Source: Actinobacteria bacterium HGW-Actinobacteria-2 (GTDB lineage Bacteria; Actinomycetota; Actinomycetes; Propionibacteriales; Propionibacteriaceae). From it: a stretch of 64,000 bases of DNA. Within the stretch, counting starts at the first letter, position 1, and every line of letters begins with the position of its first letter. The notes beneath the pieces are model-generated. The model had not been told where the DNA came from, made no database searches, and was given only the letters and a program-made list of their open reading frames with translations. Both the position numbers and the translations under genes were made by a program. This document shows positions 1 to 7,711 of the stretch, piece after piece. The stretch spans positions 1 to 64,000 of the forward strand of contig PHEY01000005.1 in the NCBI GenBank assembly GCA_002841335.1, written 5' to 3'.

Positions 1-145
1 CGGGCTCAACCTCGGCCTGTGGCTGAGCCTGGCGCAGTTCCCGATCACCTGGATCGCGACCTGGGCCTACATCCGGCACGCCAACGGCAAGCTCGATCCA
101 CTGGCCGCCGAGATCCGCACCAAGCTCGAGGCTGAGGAGGCCTGA
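1..145 (+). CDS. DUF485 family membrane protein, 3' end only (partner of ActP)
   Basis: This is the last 47 codons of a DUF485 (YjcH-like) gene cut by the window start. The visible part holds a hydrophobic helix (LWLSLAQFPITWIATWAY) followed by a charged cytoplasmic tail ending in EAEEA. It stops one base before the ActP start, and its last codons carry the GAGGAGG ribosome site for that gene, so the two are translationally linked. DUF485 proteins are habitually encoded just before acetate/SSS permeases and are thought to help them. The first 88 bases are repeated exactly at 2512-2599 in the second module. Confidence 0.85.
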   Translation, partial: GLNLGLWLSLAQFPITWIATWAYIRHANGKLDPLAAEIRTKLEAEEA

Positions 146-146
146 C

Positions 147-1754
147 ATGACCGGTAACCCACTGATCAACATCTCGATCTTCGCCGCATTCGTCGTGATC
201 ACCCTGCTGGTCGTGATCAAGGTCAGCCGTGATTCGGAGAAGAAGGCTGCGGCCTTCTACACCGGTGGCGCGTCCTTCTCCGGCCGTCAGAACGGCCTGG
301 CCATCACCGGCGACTACCTGTCGGCTGCGGCGTTCTTGGGCGTTACCGGCGCGATCGCGGTGTACGGCTATGACGGCCTGCTCTACTCCGTCGGTTTCTT
401 CGTCGCCCTGCTGCTGGCGTTGTACCTGGTGGCCGAGCCGTTGCGGAACACCGGCCAGTACACGATGGCCGACGTGCTCAGCTTCCGGATGAACCAGCGC
501 CCGGTGCGGACCGCCGCCGCGCTGTCGACTCTGACCATCTCGTTCGTGTATCTGCTGGCGCAGATGGCCGGCGCAGGCGGTCTGGTGGCGCTGCTGCTGG
601 GGGTGAGCGATCCGCTGGCCCAGTCGGGCGTGATCGCGATCGTCGGCGTGCTGATGATCGTCTACGTGCTCATCGGTGGCATGAAGGGCACCACTTGGGT
701 GCAGATGATCAAGGCCACGCTGCTGATCGGCGGCTCGGCGGTGATGTCGGTGATGGTGTTGGCCAAGTTCGGCTTCAGCCTGACCGATCTGCTTCACGCA
801 GCCGTGGTGAAGAACCCGGTGGACGCCAAGGGCAAGCCGCTGGGCCAGGCGCTGCTGGAGCCGATGCTGAAGTACGGCAAGGATCCGCTGAGCTTCATCT
901 CGCTGTCGTTGGCCTTGGTGCTGGGCACCGCGGGCCTGCCGCACGTGTTGATGCGCTTCTACACAGTGCCGAGCGCGAAGGAAGCCCGCCGCTCTGCGGT
1001 GTGGACGATCGCTCTGGTGGGCTTCTTCTTCCTGCTCACCTTGGTGCTGGGCTTCGGTGCGGCCGCGCAGGTCGGCATCGGGACCATCCTCAATGCCCCG
1101 GGCAAGGAGAACGCTGCCGCCCCGCTGCTGGCCTTCAACCTGGGCGGCGAGGTGCTCATGGGCATCATCTCCGGCGTGGCCTTCGCCACGATCCTGGCGG
1201 TGGTCGCCGGCCTGACCATCACCGCTTCGGCCTCGTTCGCCCACGACTTCTACAACTCGGTGTTGAAGAAGGGCAAGGCCGACCCGGCCCAAGAGGTCAA
1301 GGTCGCCCGGATCACCGCGGTCGCGATCGGCATCCTGGCGATCGTGGGTGGTATCGCGGTCAACGGGCAGAACATCGCCTTCTTGATCTCGCTGGCCTTC
1401 GCGGTGGCGGCATCGGCGAACCTGCCGTCGATCCTGATGACCTTGTACTGGAAGAAGTTCAACACCCGCGGCTCGGTGGCCTCGATCTACACCGGCCTGG
1501 CTTCCTCGGTGCTGCTGATCGTCTTCTCCCCGGCGGTCATGCTGCCGATCAAGGACGCGACCGGGGCGATGGTCACGCATCCGTTGGCGCTGTTCCCGCT
1601 CACCAACCCCACGCTGGTGGCGCTGCCGCTGGCCGTGATCGCTGGTGTCATCGGCACCCTGACGGCCAAGGAGCCGGCTGATACCGACCTGCAGGCCGAG
1701 ATGGAGGTCCGGTCGATGACCGGCGCCGGCGCCTCGGAGGCCGTCGCGCACTGA
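147..1754 (+). CDS. actP: Cation/acetate symporter ActP, copy 1
   Basis: A 535-residue sodium:solute symporter (SSS) family protein with about 13 hydrophobic segments. The family member ActP takes up acetate, and sometimes other small monocarboxylates, with a cation. Typical family stretches are visible: GGASFSGRQNGLAITGDYLS near residue 40, the conserved GGMKGTTWVQM near 180, and the LAVVAGLTITASASFAHD region near 350. The ATG has a strong GAGGAGG site inside the end of the preceding DUF485 gene. A GC-rich hairpin follows the stop. Copy 2 lies 0.9 kb downstream and is very similar throughout. Which substrate each copy prefers cannot be read from sequence. Confidence 0.93.
   Translation: MTGNPLINISIFAAFVVITLLVVIKVSRDSEKKAAAFYTGGASFSGRQNGLAITGDYLSAAAFLGVTGAIAVYGYDGLLYSVGFFVALLLALYLVAEPLRNTGQYTMADVLSFRMNQRPVRTAAALSTLTISFVYLLAQMAGAGGLVALLLGVSDPLAQSGVIAIVGVLMIVYVLIGGMKGTTWVQMIKATLLIGGSAVMSVMVLAKFGFSLTDLLHAAVVKNPVDAKGKPLGQALLEPMLKYGKDPLSFISLSLALVLGTAGLPHVLMRFYTVPSAKEARRSAVWTIALVGFFFLLTLVLGFGAAAQVGIGTILNAPGKENAAAPLLAFNLGGEVLMGIISGVAFATILAVVAGLTITASASFAHDFYNSVLKKGKADPAQEVKVARITAVAIGILAIVGGIAVNGQNIAFLISLAFAVAASANLPSILMTLYWKKFNTRGSVASIYTGLASSVLLIVFSPAVMLPIKDATGAMVTHPLALFPLTNPTLVALPLAVIAGVIGTLTAKEPADTDLQAEMEVRSMTGAGASEAVAH
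1350..1499 (+). repeat. Near-identical block shared by the two actP copies
   Basis: Bases 1350-1499 match 3829-3978 with one difference (T at 1443, C at 3922). Flanking parts of the two genes differ much more, so this block looks recently homogenised. Confidence 0.85.
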
Positions 1755-1760
1755 AACCAC

Positions 1761-1801
1761 GAGGCCGCCGCGTCCGAACGAGATTTCGGCGCGGCGGCCT
1801 C
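1761..1801 (+). terminator. Hairpin after actP copy 1
   Basis: A perfect 12-bp stem (GAGGCCGCCGCG at 1761-1772 with its complement at 1790-1801) around a 17-nt loop, seven bases after the stop codon. There is no T tract, as is common for actinobacterial terminators. Confidence 0.65.
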
Positions 1802-2042
1802 GCCATGTCAACACCGCCACACTGTTGAAGCCGACAAGGTGGCCGGGCGCGTTTTGGAGACTTCCCCGTAGCTGTGTCGGCGACGGCGTGTCGCAGATCA
1901 CGACTTTGAGATCGCCATTCCTGAGACAGCCGTCCACATCTTGGGACGAAGGTGCCTCCGGTCAGCACAGGAGTGTCCGAGAGCTTCCTGAGAACGGCTT
2001 TTACATCCTGCTGTCACTACGCAATTTCCCTACGTAGGACTG

Positions 2043-2071
2043 TTGACACTGAATCAGCCACCCCGTACGTT
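2043..2071 (+). promoter_or_regulatory. Sigma70-type promoter for the second DUF485-actP module
   Basis: Consensus TTGACA (2043-2048), a 17-bp spacer and TACGTT (2066-2071), about 155 bp before the GTG start of the DUF485 gene. The palindrome CCTACGTAGG (2030-2039) lies just upstream and could be an operator. This is the only textbook -35/-10 pair I found in the window. Confidence 0.55.
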
Positions 2072-2227
2072 CCTCCCAATCCGGATACGGGCCCTACCGC
2101 GAGGACGATCCCAGGCAAGACAGCCCAACCGGAATTCAGTAACCACGTTGCTGCACGGCAAACCCGGACGCCAGCACAGCCACGTGAGAAGAACCTCATT
2201 GATCCACACCTGTTAAGGGGGTGCGCT

Positions 2228-2665
2228 GTGACGCATTCACACACACCGGATGGTCCGCCAGAAGAGGACAGCCCGGAGTTCCACCTGCCGCCAGATCACT
2301 GGCCCCTGCCCGAACTCAGCACTTTTGAATCCCATCCACATCCCGCAACCAATCGGTACGTAGCCACTCGCGATTCGGCTGACTACCAGCGACTTCGCAA
2401 GACCTTCACCAACTTTGCCTTCCCGATCGTCGTCGGGGTGTTGGGCATCTACTTCGTCTACGTCCTGCTCTCGATCTACGCGACCGGACTGATGAAGACT
2501 CCCGGCTGGGGCGGGCTCAACCTCGGCCTGTGGCTGAGCCTGGCGCAGTTCCCGATCACCTGGATCGCGACCTGGGCCTACATCCGGCACGCCAACGGCT
2601 GCTGGCATTGCAGACCTACGGCAACTCGATCATCAACATCTCGATCTTCGCCGCGTTCGTCCTGA
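2228..2665 (+). CDS. DUF485 family membrane protein, copy 2, with altered C-terminus
   Basis: A 145-residue DUF485 protein in the reading frame shown. The GTG start has AAGGGGG six bases upstream. A polar N-terminus of about 55 residues is followed by the DUF485 core with two membrane helices (FAFPIVVGVLGIYFVYVLL and LWLSLAQFPITWIATWAYIR). After HANG at 2599 the sequence leaves homology with copy 1: the normal KLDPLAAEIR tail and stop are gone, and the frame runs on into the actP copy 2 region as an unrelated 20-residue tail. The core is intact, but the gene looks damaged by a deletion at the junction with actP. Confidence 0.7.
   Translation: MTHSHTPDGPPEEDSPEFHLPPDHWPLPELSTFESHPHPATNRYVATRDSADYQRLRKTFTNFAFPIVVGVLGIYFVYVLLSIYATGLMKTPGWGGLNLGLWLSLAQFPITWIATWAYIRHANGCWHCRPTATRSSTSRSSPRSS
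2512..2599 (+). repeat. 88-bp exact direct repeat of the window start
   Basis: Bases 2512-2599 are identical to 1-88 (last part of the DUF485 core). The match ends abruptly at 2599/88, exactly where copy 2 loses its normal DUF485 tail. The repeat may extend upstream beyond the window. Confidence 0.9.
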
Positions 2666-4233
2666 TCACGCTGATCGTGGTGATCGGGGTGACCCGCAAC
2701 TCGGAGAAGAAGTCCGGCGCGTTCTACACCGGCGGTGCGTCCTTCTCCGGCCGCCAGAACGGCTTGGCGATCACCGGCGACTACCTGTCGGCGGCGTCCT
2801 TCCTGGGCGTCACCGGCGCCATCGCCATCTACACCTACGACGGCCTGCTCTACGCCTTGGGCTTCTTCGTGGCTTGGGTGGTCGCGCTGTACCTGGTGGC
2901 CGAGCCGTTGCGGAACACCGGCCAGTACACGATGGCCGACGTGCTCAGCTTCCGGATGAACCAGCGCCCGGTGCGTACCGCCGCCGCGCTGTCGACGCTG
3001 GCGGTGTCGTTCTTCTATCTGCTGGCGCAGATGGCCGGAGCCGGTGGCCTGGTGGCCCTGTTGCTGGGCGTGACCGATCCGCTCTGGCAGAGCGGGGTGA
3101 TCGCTCTGGTCGGCGTGGTGATGATCGTCTACGTGCTCATCGGTGGCATGAAGGGCACCACTTGGGTGCAGATGATCAAGGCCACGCTGCTGATCCTCGG
3201 CGGCGCAGTGATGACCTTCTGGGTGTTGGCCAAGTTCGGCTTCAGCTTCACCGATCTGGTGAACGGTGCCGTGACCAACCCGAACAACGCCAAGACCGTC
3301 GCCGGCTTCAAGTGGGCCGACGCCGCTCACATGCTCGATCCGATGGCCAAGTACGGCAAGGATCCGGTCAGCTTCATCTCGCTGTCGATCGCGTTGGTGC
3401 TCGGCACCGCCGGTCTGCCGCACGTGCTGATGCGCTTCTACACCGTGCCCACGGCCAAGGAAGCCCGCCGCTCTGCGGTGTGGGCGATCGCCTTGATCGG
3501 CCTGTTCTACCTGTTCACCCTGGTGTTGGGTCTGGGCGCGACCGCTCTGGTCGGCATGGACACCATCATGGGCGCTCCGGGCAAGGAGAACTCGGCCGCT
3601 CCGCTGTTGGCGCTCGCGCTGGGTGGTGAGGTGCTCATGGGCATCATCTCCGGCATCGCCTTCGCCACGATCCTGGCGGTGGTCGCCGGTCTGACCATCA
3701 CCGCGTCGGCCTCGTTCGCCCACGACTTCTACAACTCCGTGTTGAAGAAGGGCAAGGCCGACCCGGCCCAAGAGGTCAAGGTCGCCCGTACCACCGCAGT
3801 GGTGATCGGCGTGATCGCGATCATCGGCGGTATCGCGGTCAACGGGCAGAACATCGCCTTCTTGATCTCGCTGGCCTTCGCGGTGGCGGCATCGGCGAAC
3901 CTGCCGTCGATCCTGATGACCCTGTACTGGAAGAAGTTCAACACCCGCGGCTCGGTGGCCTCGATCTACACCGGCCTGATCTCGTCCGTGGTGCTGATCG
4001 TCTTCTCGCCCGCGGTCATGTTGCCGCTCAAGAATGCTGCCGGGGTGGCGGTCGCTCATCCGTTGGCGTTGTTCCCGCTCACCAACCCGGCACTCGTGAC
4101 TATCCCGCTGGCGTTCCTCGCCGGTTGGATCGGAACGATCACCTCCAAGCAACCTGCGGACGCGGACCTGCAGGCCGAGATGGAGGTCCGGTCGATGACC
4201 GGAGCGGGCGCTGCCGAGGCAGTCGCTCACTGA
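2608..4233 (+). CDS. actP: Cation/acetate symporter ActP, copy 2 (start region rearranged)
   Basis: A second SSS-family acetate permease, about 541 residues, closely matching copy 1 from the INISIFAAFV segment onward and with the same family landmarks. Copy 1 begins MTGNPLINIS; here the equivalent region reads QTYGNSIINIS with no ATG and no ribosome-binding site. The frame stays open upstream to an ATG at 2530 inside the DUF485 gene, but that extension only reads DUF485 DNA out of frame. TTG at 2608 is the most plausible start because it restores the normal N-terminus. Expression may depend on translation of the overlapping DUF485 frame. A perfect 16-bp hairpin follows the gene. Confidence 0.8.
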   Translation: MQTYGNSIINISIFAAFVLITLIVVIGVTRNSEKKSGAFYTGGASFSGRQNGLAITGDYLSAASFLGVTGAIAIYTYDGLLYALGFFVAWVVALYLVAEPLRNTGQYTMADVLSFRMNQRPVRTAAALSTLAVSFFYLLAQMAGAGGLVALLLGVTDPLWQSGVIALVGVVMIVYVLIGGMKGTTWVQMIKATLLILGGAVMTFWVLAKFGFSFTDLVNGAVTNPNNAKTVAGFKWADAAHMLDPMAKYGKDPVSFISLSIALVLGTAGLPHVLMRFYTVPTAKEARRSAVWAIALIGLFYLFTLVLGLGATALVGMDTIMGAPGKENSAAPLLALALGGEVLMGIISGIAFATILAVVAGLTITASASFAHDFYNSVLKKGKADPAQEVKVARTTAVVIGVIAIIGGIAVNGQNIAFLISLAFAVAASANLPSILMTLYWKKFNTRGSVASIYTGLISSVVLIVFSPAVMLPLKNAAGVAVAHPLALFPLTNPALVTIPLAFLAGWIGTITSKQPADADLQAEMEVRSMTGAGAAEAVAH

Positions 4234-4304
4234 TCCGGGGGGACGGCCTCGTCAAGCCCGGGTTCAGCCTGGCGGGGTCGTCCCTTCTCATCTCCGCGAA
4301 TGAC

Positions 4305-4340
4305 TGAGGGCCAGTCTCGATCCGTCGAGACTGGCCCTCA
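4305..4340 (+). terminator. Hairpin after actP copy 2
   Basis: A perfect 16-bp stem (4305-4320 with 4325-4340) and a TCCG tetraloop, 70 bp after the stop. There is no T tract, but the stem is very stable. Confidence 0.8.
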
Positions 4341-4479
4341 CCACGTCCACCGCACCCGCACACCCCCGGCACCCGACAACCCCGACGCCCGCACGCCCCC
4401 GACGCTCGGCGCCCCCACACCCCCAGATGTCACTCTGCGCCCGGATCGGTCGGGCGCAAAGTCGGGTCTGGGACGGGGG

Positions 4480-4485
4480 TAGGGT
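4480..4485 (+). promoter_or_regulatory. -10 box of a leaderless promoter (rarD)
   Basis: TAGGGT ends six bases before the GTG at 4492, the spacing expected for a leaderless transcript. No ribosome-binding site is seen. Confidence 0.5.
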
Positions 4486-4491
4486 GAGCCG

Positions 4492-5424
4492 GTGAGTCAA
4501 CCATCCGCACCGGCGGCGCTGGACCGAAAGGGTCTGGTGCTCGCATTCGCCGCCTACCTGGTGTGGGGCGCCTTCCCCTTCTACTTCAAGCTGCTCGACG
4601 CAGCCGGGCCGTGGGAGATCATCGGGCACCGGGTGGTGTGGACGTTCGTCTTCTGCTTACTCGCGGTCGTCGTGTGGGGCCAGCTCGGCCACCTGCGCCA
4701 GGTGCTCGCCGACCGGAAGCTGTTCTGGGGCCTGACCGGGGCCGGCGCGCTGGTCACCATCAACTGGTCGATCTACGTGTGGGGCGTGCTGAACGATCAC
4801 GTCGTCGACACCGCCCTGGGCTACTTCATCAACCCCCTGGTGACCGTCGGCCTGGCGGTGGTGGTGCTGAAGGAGAAGCTGCGGCGTCCGCAGTGGATCG
4901 CGGTCGGCGTCGGCGCGCTGGCCGTGGTGGTGATCACCATCGGCTACGGCCAAGTGCCCTGGGTCGCGCTCAGCCTGGCGGCCAGCTTCGGTCTCTATGG
5001 GCTGGCCAAGAATCGGGTCGGTGGACGCGTCGCGCCCCTGGTCGGCCTGACCGTGGAGACCGCCCTGCTCACCCCCGTCGCGTTGGCCTTCCTGATCTGG
5101 CTCCAGGCCAGCGGCGCCGCGCACCTGGTCAGCGGCTGGCCGGGGCTGACGATCGGACTGATCGCCGCCGGTGTGGTCACCGCCGTGCCGTTGGTGATGT
5201 TCGCCGCGGCCGCGTCCCGGATCCCGCTGAGCATGATCGGACTGATTCAGTACCTCGCCCCGACGATTCAGTTCTCCTTCGGCGTGTGGATCAACCACGA
5301 GGTGATGCCGCTGCCACGCTGGATCGGCTTCGGTCTGGTGTGGGTGGCGCTGGTGGTGCTGACCGTCGACAGCATTCGCGCCGCGCGCGCGGTTCCGGTC
5401 GGCGAACCCGAAGCGATGAACTAG
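4492..5424 (+). CDS. rarD: RarD-like EamA-family transporter
   Basis: A 310-residue protein of ten membrane helices in the drug/metabolite transporter superfamily. The opening AFAAYLVWGAFPFYFKLL, the motif EIIGHRVVWT (near 40) and GYFINPLVTV (near 107) are characteristic of RarD, as is IPLSMIGLIQYLAPTIQF near 245. RarD proteins are predicted permeases linked by name to chloramphenicol sensitivity; the physiological substrate is unknown. It is transcribed alone between a terminator and a convergent VOC gene. Confidence 0.88.
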   Translation: MSQPSAPAALDRKGLVLAFAAYLVWGAFPFYFKLLDAAGPWEIIGHRVVWTFVFCLLAVVVWGQLGHLRQVLADRKLFWGLTGAGALVTINWSIYVWGVLNDHVVDTALGYFINPLVTVGLAVVVLKEKLRRPQWIAVGVGALAVVVITIGYGQVPWVALSLAASFGLYGLAKNRVGGRVAPLVGLTVETALLTPVALAFLIWLQASGAAHLVSGWPGLTIGLIAAGVVTAVPLVMFAAAASRIPLSMIGLIQYLAPTIQFSFGVWINHEVMPLPRWIGFGLVWVALVVLTVDSIRAARAVPVGEPEAMN

Positions 5425-5430
5425 GAGCGC

Positions 5431-5856
5431 TCAGCCCTGCTGAGACCACCCGCCCGGGTTGGAGATGTTGAACATCCACTCCATGCCGAACTTGTCGGTG
5501 ATCTGGCCGTAGGTGTCGCCCCAGACCTGTTTCACGAGGGGCTGGTCGACCCGTCCATCCTCGGCGAGCTTGTTGAACCAGCCGGTGACCAGATCAACCT
5601 CGTCGCTCATGAACGCCAGGTAGACCCGGGTGCCACCCCAAGTCGCCGCCGACTCGGAGTTCGCGTCCGAAGCCATCAGCGTGAACTGCTCGGCGACCAG
5701 CTCGGCGTGCATGGTGCCGTCCGGTGGCATGTCGACCATCCCGAAGTCGGCGAAGGTGGCGATCGTCAGTTGCCCGCCGAACACCGTTTGGTAGTAGCGC
5801 AGCGCCTCGGCGGCATTGCCGTCGAAGTTGAGGTACGGCACGAGTTTGGTGGCCAT
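5431..5856 (-). CDS. VOC-fold protein of the PhnB type
   Basis: A 141-residue protein of the PhnB/glyoxalase-bleomycin superfamily. It starts with the typical VPYLNFDGNAAEALRYYQTV and carries GGQL, the GTMHAELV strand near 47 and the closing WGDTYGQITDKFGMEWMFNI. Members are small dimeric metalloenzyme-like proteins, many without a known reaction. The ATG at 5856 has GAGGAG six bases upstream. It converges on rarD with a 6-bp gap. The family is clear; I do not assign a substrate. Confidence 0.85.
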   Translation of the reverse strand: MATKLVPYLNFDGNAAEALRYYQTVFGGQLTIATFADFGMVDMPPDGTMHAELVAEQFTLMASDANSESAATWGGTRVYLAFMSDEVDLVTGWFNKLAEDGRVDQPLVKQVWGDTYGQITDKFGMEWMFNISNPGGWSQQG

Positions 5857-5996
5857 CGTTGGCTCCTCGGATCAGTGGGGTCCTTTCCAGACTCAACCAT
5901 GCCGCTGCCGGCGACAATCCCCCGGCCGCGTCGGGAATTACCCACCGCGCACCGGTCCCACGACAGGCTGGCGGTCAGGTTCGCTGAGACCGGGCC

Positions 5997-6950
5997 TCAG
6001 TCGCTGAGTGCCTCCAGCACGCGCGCCATCGTCCGCTGGACGGCCAGGGTGTCGGCCAGCGGCATCACCGGGCTCTCGGTGAGTCCGGCTGCCAGGCATT
6101 CACCGACATGGGCGATCTCGTGGCTGTAGCCCATTCCCAGCGTGTCGAAAGCGAGTTCTTGGCGTTCGGCGCCGCTGAGCTGGACGACCAGCTCGGTGGC
6201 GCGATGGAACCGCGGTTTCACTTCGACCCAGCCGTTCGTGCCGGCCACGACCTGGCGGCCGGGCCCCGGTGCGGTGAAGCCGACCGATTGGTTGGCGTAG
6301 CGCCCGCCGCTGAAACCCAGCAGGATCCCTGCGTCGGACTCCACGCCGTTGGGGAAACGTCCCCCGACCGCATGGACGCTCTGTGGCTCGCCCAGGAACT
6401 GCTGCGCGAAGGAGATCACGTACACGCCCAAGTCGAGGACGGCTCCGCCACCTAACAGCGGGTTGAACAGCCGGTCGTCGGGGTCGTACTCACGGAAGGC
6501 CAGCAGGTCGCCGTACACCGCCCGCACCTCGCCCAACGCACCGGACGCCACCAGCTCGCGCAGGTAGCTGACCGCCGGCAGGAAGCGGGTCCACATGGCC
6601 TCCATCACGAATACGCCGCGGGCGCGGGCGGCGTCGATGATCTCGGTGGTGTCGGCGACCGTCGTGGTGAACGACTTCTCGATCAACAGCGCTTTGCCGG
6701 CCTCGATGGCGGCCAACGCCAAGTCGGTGTGTTGGGCGTGCGGCGTGGCCAGGTAGATGGCGTCCACGTCTGCGGCGAACAGTTCGTCGTAGCTGCCGTA
6801 GGCCTGCGCGATGCCGTGGCGGTCGGCAAAGGCCCGGGCACGGTCGGCCGATCGGGAGCCGACGGCCACCAGGTCGGTGTCCGGGAGCAGGGTGAACTCA
6901 CCGGCCACGATGTCGGCGATCTTGCCGGGCCCGGCGATGCCCCAGCGCAC
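5997..6950 (-). CDS. Gfo/Idh/MocA family oxidoreductase
   Basis: A 317-residue NAD(P)-dependent dehydrogenase. The N-terminal Rossmann motif GIAGPGKIA is followed by GSRSADRARAFADRHG, the ATPHAQH stretch near 85 and EKSFTTT near 105, which carries the conserved lysine of the family. The C-terminal part is the usual beta-sheet dimerisation domain. I chose GTG 6950 because AAGGAG sits five bases upstream and the Rossmann fold begins at once. It lies two bases after the stop of the upstream small membrane-protein gene. The substrate is probably a sugar, polyol or trans-dihydrodiol derivative. Confidence 0.85.
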   Translation of the reverse strand: MRWGIAGPGKIADIVAGEFTLLPDTDLVAVGSRSADRARAFADRHGIAQAYGSYDELFAADVDAIYLATPHAQHTDLALAAIEAGKALLIEKSFTTTVADTTEIIDAARARGVFVMEAMWTRFLPAVSYLRELVASGALGEVRAVYGDLLAFREYDPDDRLFNPLLGGGAVLDLGVYVISFAQQFLGEPQSVHAVGGRFPNGVESDAGILLGFSGGRYANQSVGFTAPGPGRQVVAGTNGWVEVKPRFHRATELVVQLSGAERQELAFDTLGMGYSHEIAHVGECLAAGLTESPVMPLADTLAVQRTMARVLEALSD

Positions 6951-6952
6951 GC

Positions 6953-7279
6953 TCACTCCTTGCCCCTGCGCTTGCGCATTTCGCCACTGATGGCGCCGGC
7001 GGCAGCACTGATCACGAAGGCCGCACCCAAGTTCAGCAGCCACCCGCCGGTGCCCAGGATCGCCAGCACGATGGCCAGCGGCCAAGCAACCGCGGAGACC
7101 ACATTCAGCGTCGATTCGATCACGCTCGGTGGACGCGGCGGGGTGGCCGGCACCAGCACCATGCCGGGTTCGGTCGTGGCCGGTTCGTTCAGTGGTGGCT
7201 CCGGCGAGGCGCCCTGGTCGGCGTCCTTCCAGGAGGGTTGCTGCCAGAGCCGTGATTCGTCGTCGGTCGGGGTGGTCAC
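6953..7279 (-). CDS. Small membrane protein with proline-rich N-terminus
   Basis: A 108-residue protein I do not recognise by family. The first 55 residues are polar and rich in P, E, D and T; two hydrophobic segments follow (VVSAVAWPLAIVLAILGTG and LLNLGAAFVISAAAGAI), then a basic tail KRRGKE. A TACGAT box six bases before GTG 7279 supports this start as leaderless. It precedes the Gfo/Idh gene by two bases and follows a similar small membrane protein, so the pair may be diverged paralogues. Confidence 0.6.
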   Translation of the reverse strand: MTTPTDDESRLWQQPSWKDADQGASPEPPLNEPATTEPGMVLVPATPPRPPSVIESTLNVVSAVAWPLAIVLAILGTGGWLLNLGAAFVISAAAGAISGEMRKRRGKE

Positions 7280-7283
7280 CGAA

Positions 7284-7625
7284 TCATCGTAGATCGGATG
7301 CAGAACGCGGGCCGACCCCACCGATGACCCCGGAAGCGACCAACCGCTGGTAACGCAGTTGCCGAATCCGATGCCGCAGCACCCAGGAGACCAGCACGAC
7401 CAACACAATGGCCTGCCACCAGGCACCGGAGATCACCGCGAACACCAGGGCCAACGGGAACAGCCAACGACGCAGCATCCGCAGCCGCACCTCCTCCGCG
7501 CCGGGCGCCACCACCGAGGTCGGACGTTGACCCGGCGACAGCACCTCCCCGGTATAGGTCGGCCCGGAGAAGCTCGGCTGCTGCCACTGCTGCTCGGACT
7601 CGGGGTTGGACCACTGCGTGCTCAT
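7284..7625 (-). CDS. Small membrane protein, possible paralogue of its neighbour
   Basis: A 113-residue protein with a polar Q/S/P-rich N-terminus (WQQPSFSGP resembles the WQQPSW of the next gene) and a hydrophobic helical hairpin (LFPLALVFAVISGAWWQAIVLVVLVSWVL) flanked by arginines, suggesting inner-membrane insertion. ATG 7625 is preceded by TAGCCT seven bases upstream. It is divergent from the aspartate kinase gene. No function is assigned. Confidence 0.6.
   Translation of the reverse strand: MSTQWSNPESEQQWQQPSFSGPTYTGEVLSPGQRPTSVVAPGAEEVRLRMLRRWLFPLALVFAVISGAWWQAIVLVVLVSWVLRHRIRQLRYQRLVASGVIGGVGPRSASDLR
7286..7291 (-). promoter_or_regulatory. -10 box of a leaderless promoter
   Basis: On the minus strand TACGAT lies six bases before GTG 7279. 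Confidence 0.4.
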
Positions 7626-7632
7626 ACCTGCC

Positions 7633-7638
7633 AGGCTA
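7633..7638 (-). promoter_or_regulatory. -10 box of a leaderless promoter
   Basis: On the minus strand TAGCCT lies seven bases before ATG 7625. Confidence 0.4.
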
Positions 7639-7711
7639 GTCAGGCGCACCTGAGGCGACCATCGGGTGAACCCAGGAGACGTCCCTGGCTGTTGTCTGGC
7701 AAAGTAGAACG

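Larger units (their letters stand above)
1755..2227. other. 473-bp gene-free interval between the two acetate-permease modules
   Basis: No convincing gene is present. The interval holds a hairpin just after actP copy 1 (1761-1801), the palindrome CCTACGTAGG at 2030-2039, a sigma70-type promoter at 2043-2071 and a ribosome-binding site (AAGGGGG) just before the GTG at 2228. The rest shows nothing I recognise. Confidence 0.7.

Noticed and set aside
45-1937. 630-residue minus-strand frame opposite actP copy 1
   Set aside because: It is the antisense shadow of a highly biased GC-rich gene, rich in R, G, H and Q, with no family motif. The same applies to 2578-4230.
2530-2607. ATG 2530 as the actP copy 2 start
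   Set aside because: It only reads DUF485 DNA in another frame and has no ribosome site; homology begins after 2608.
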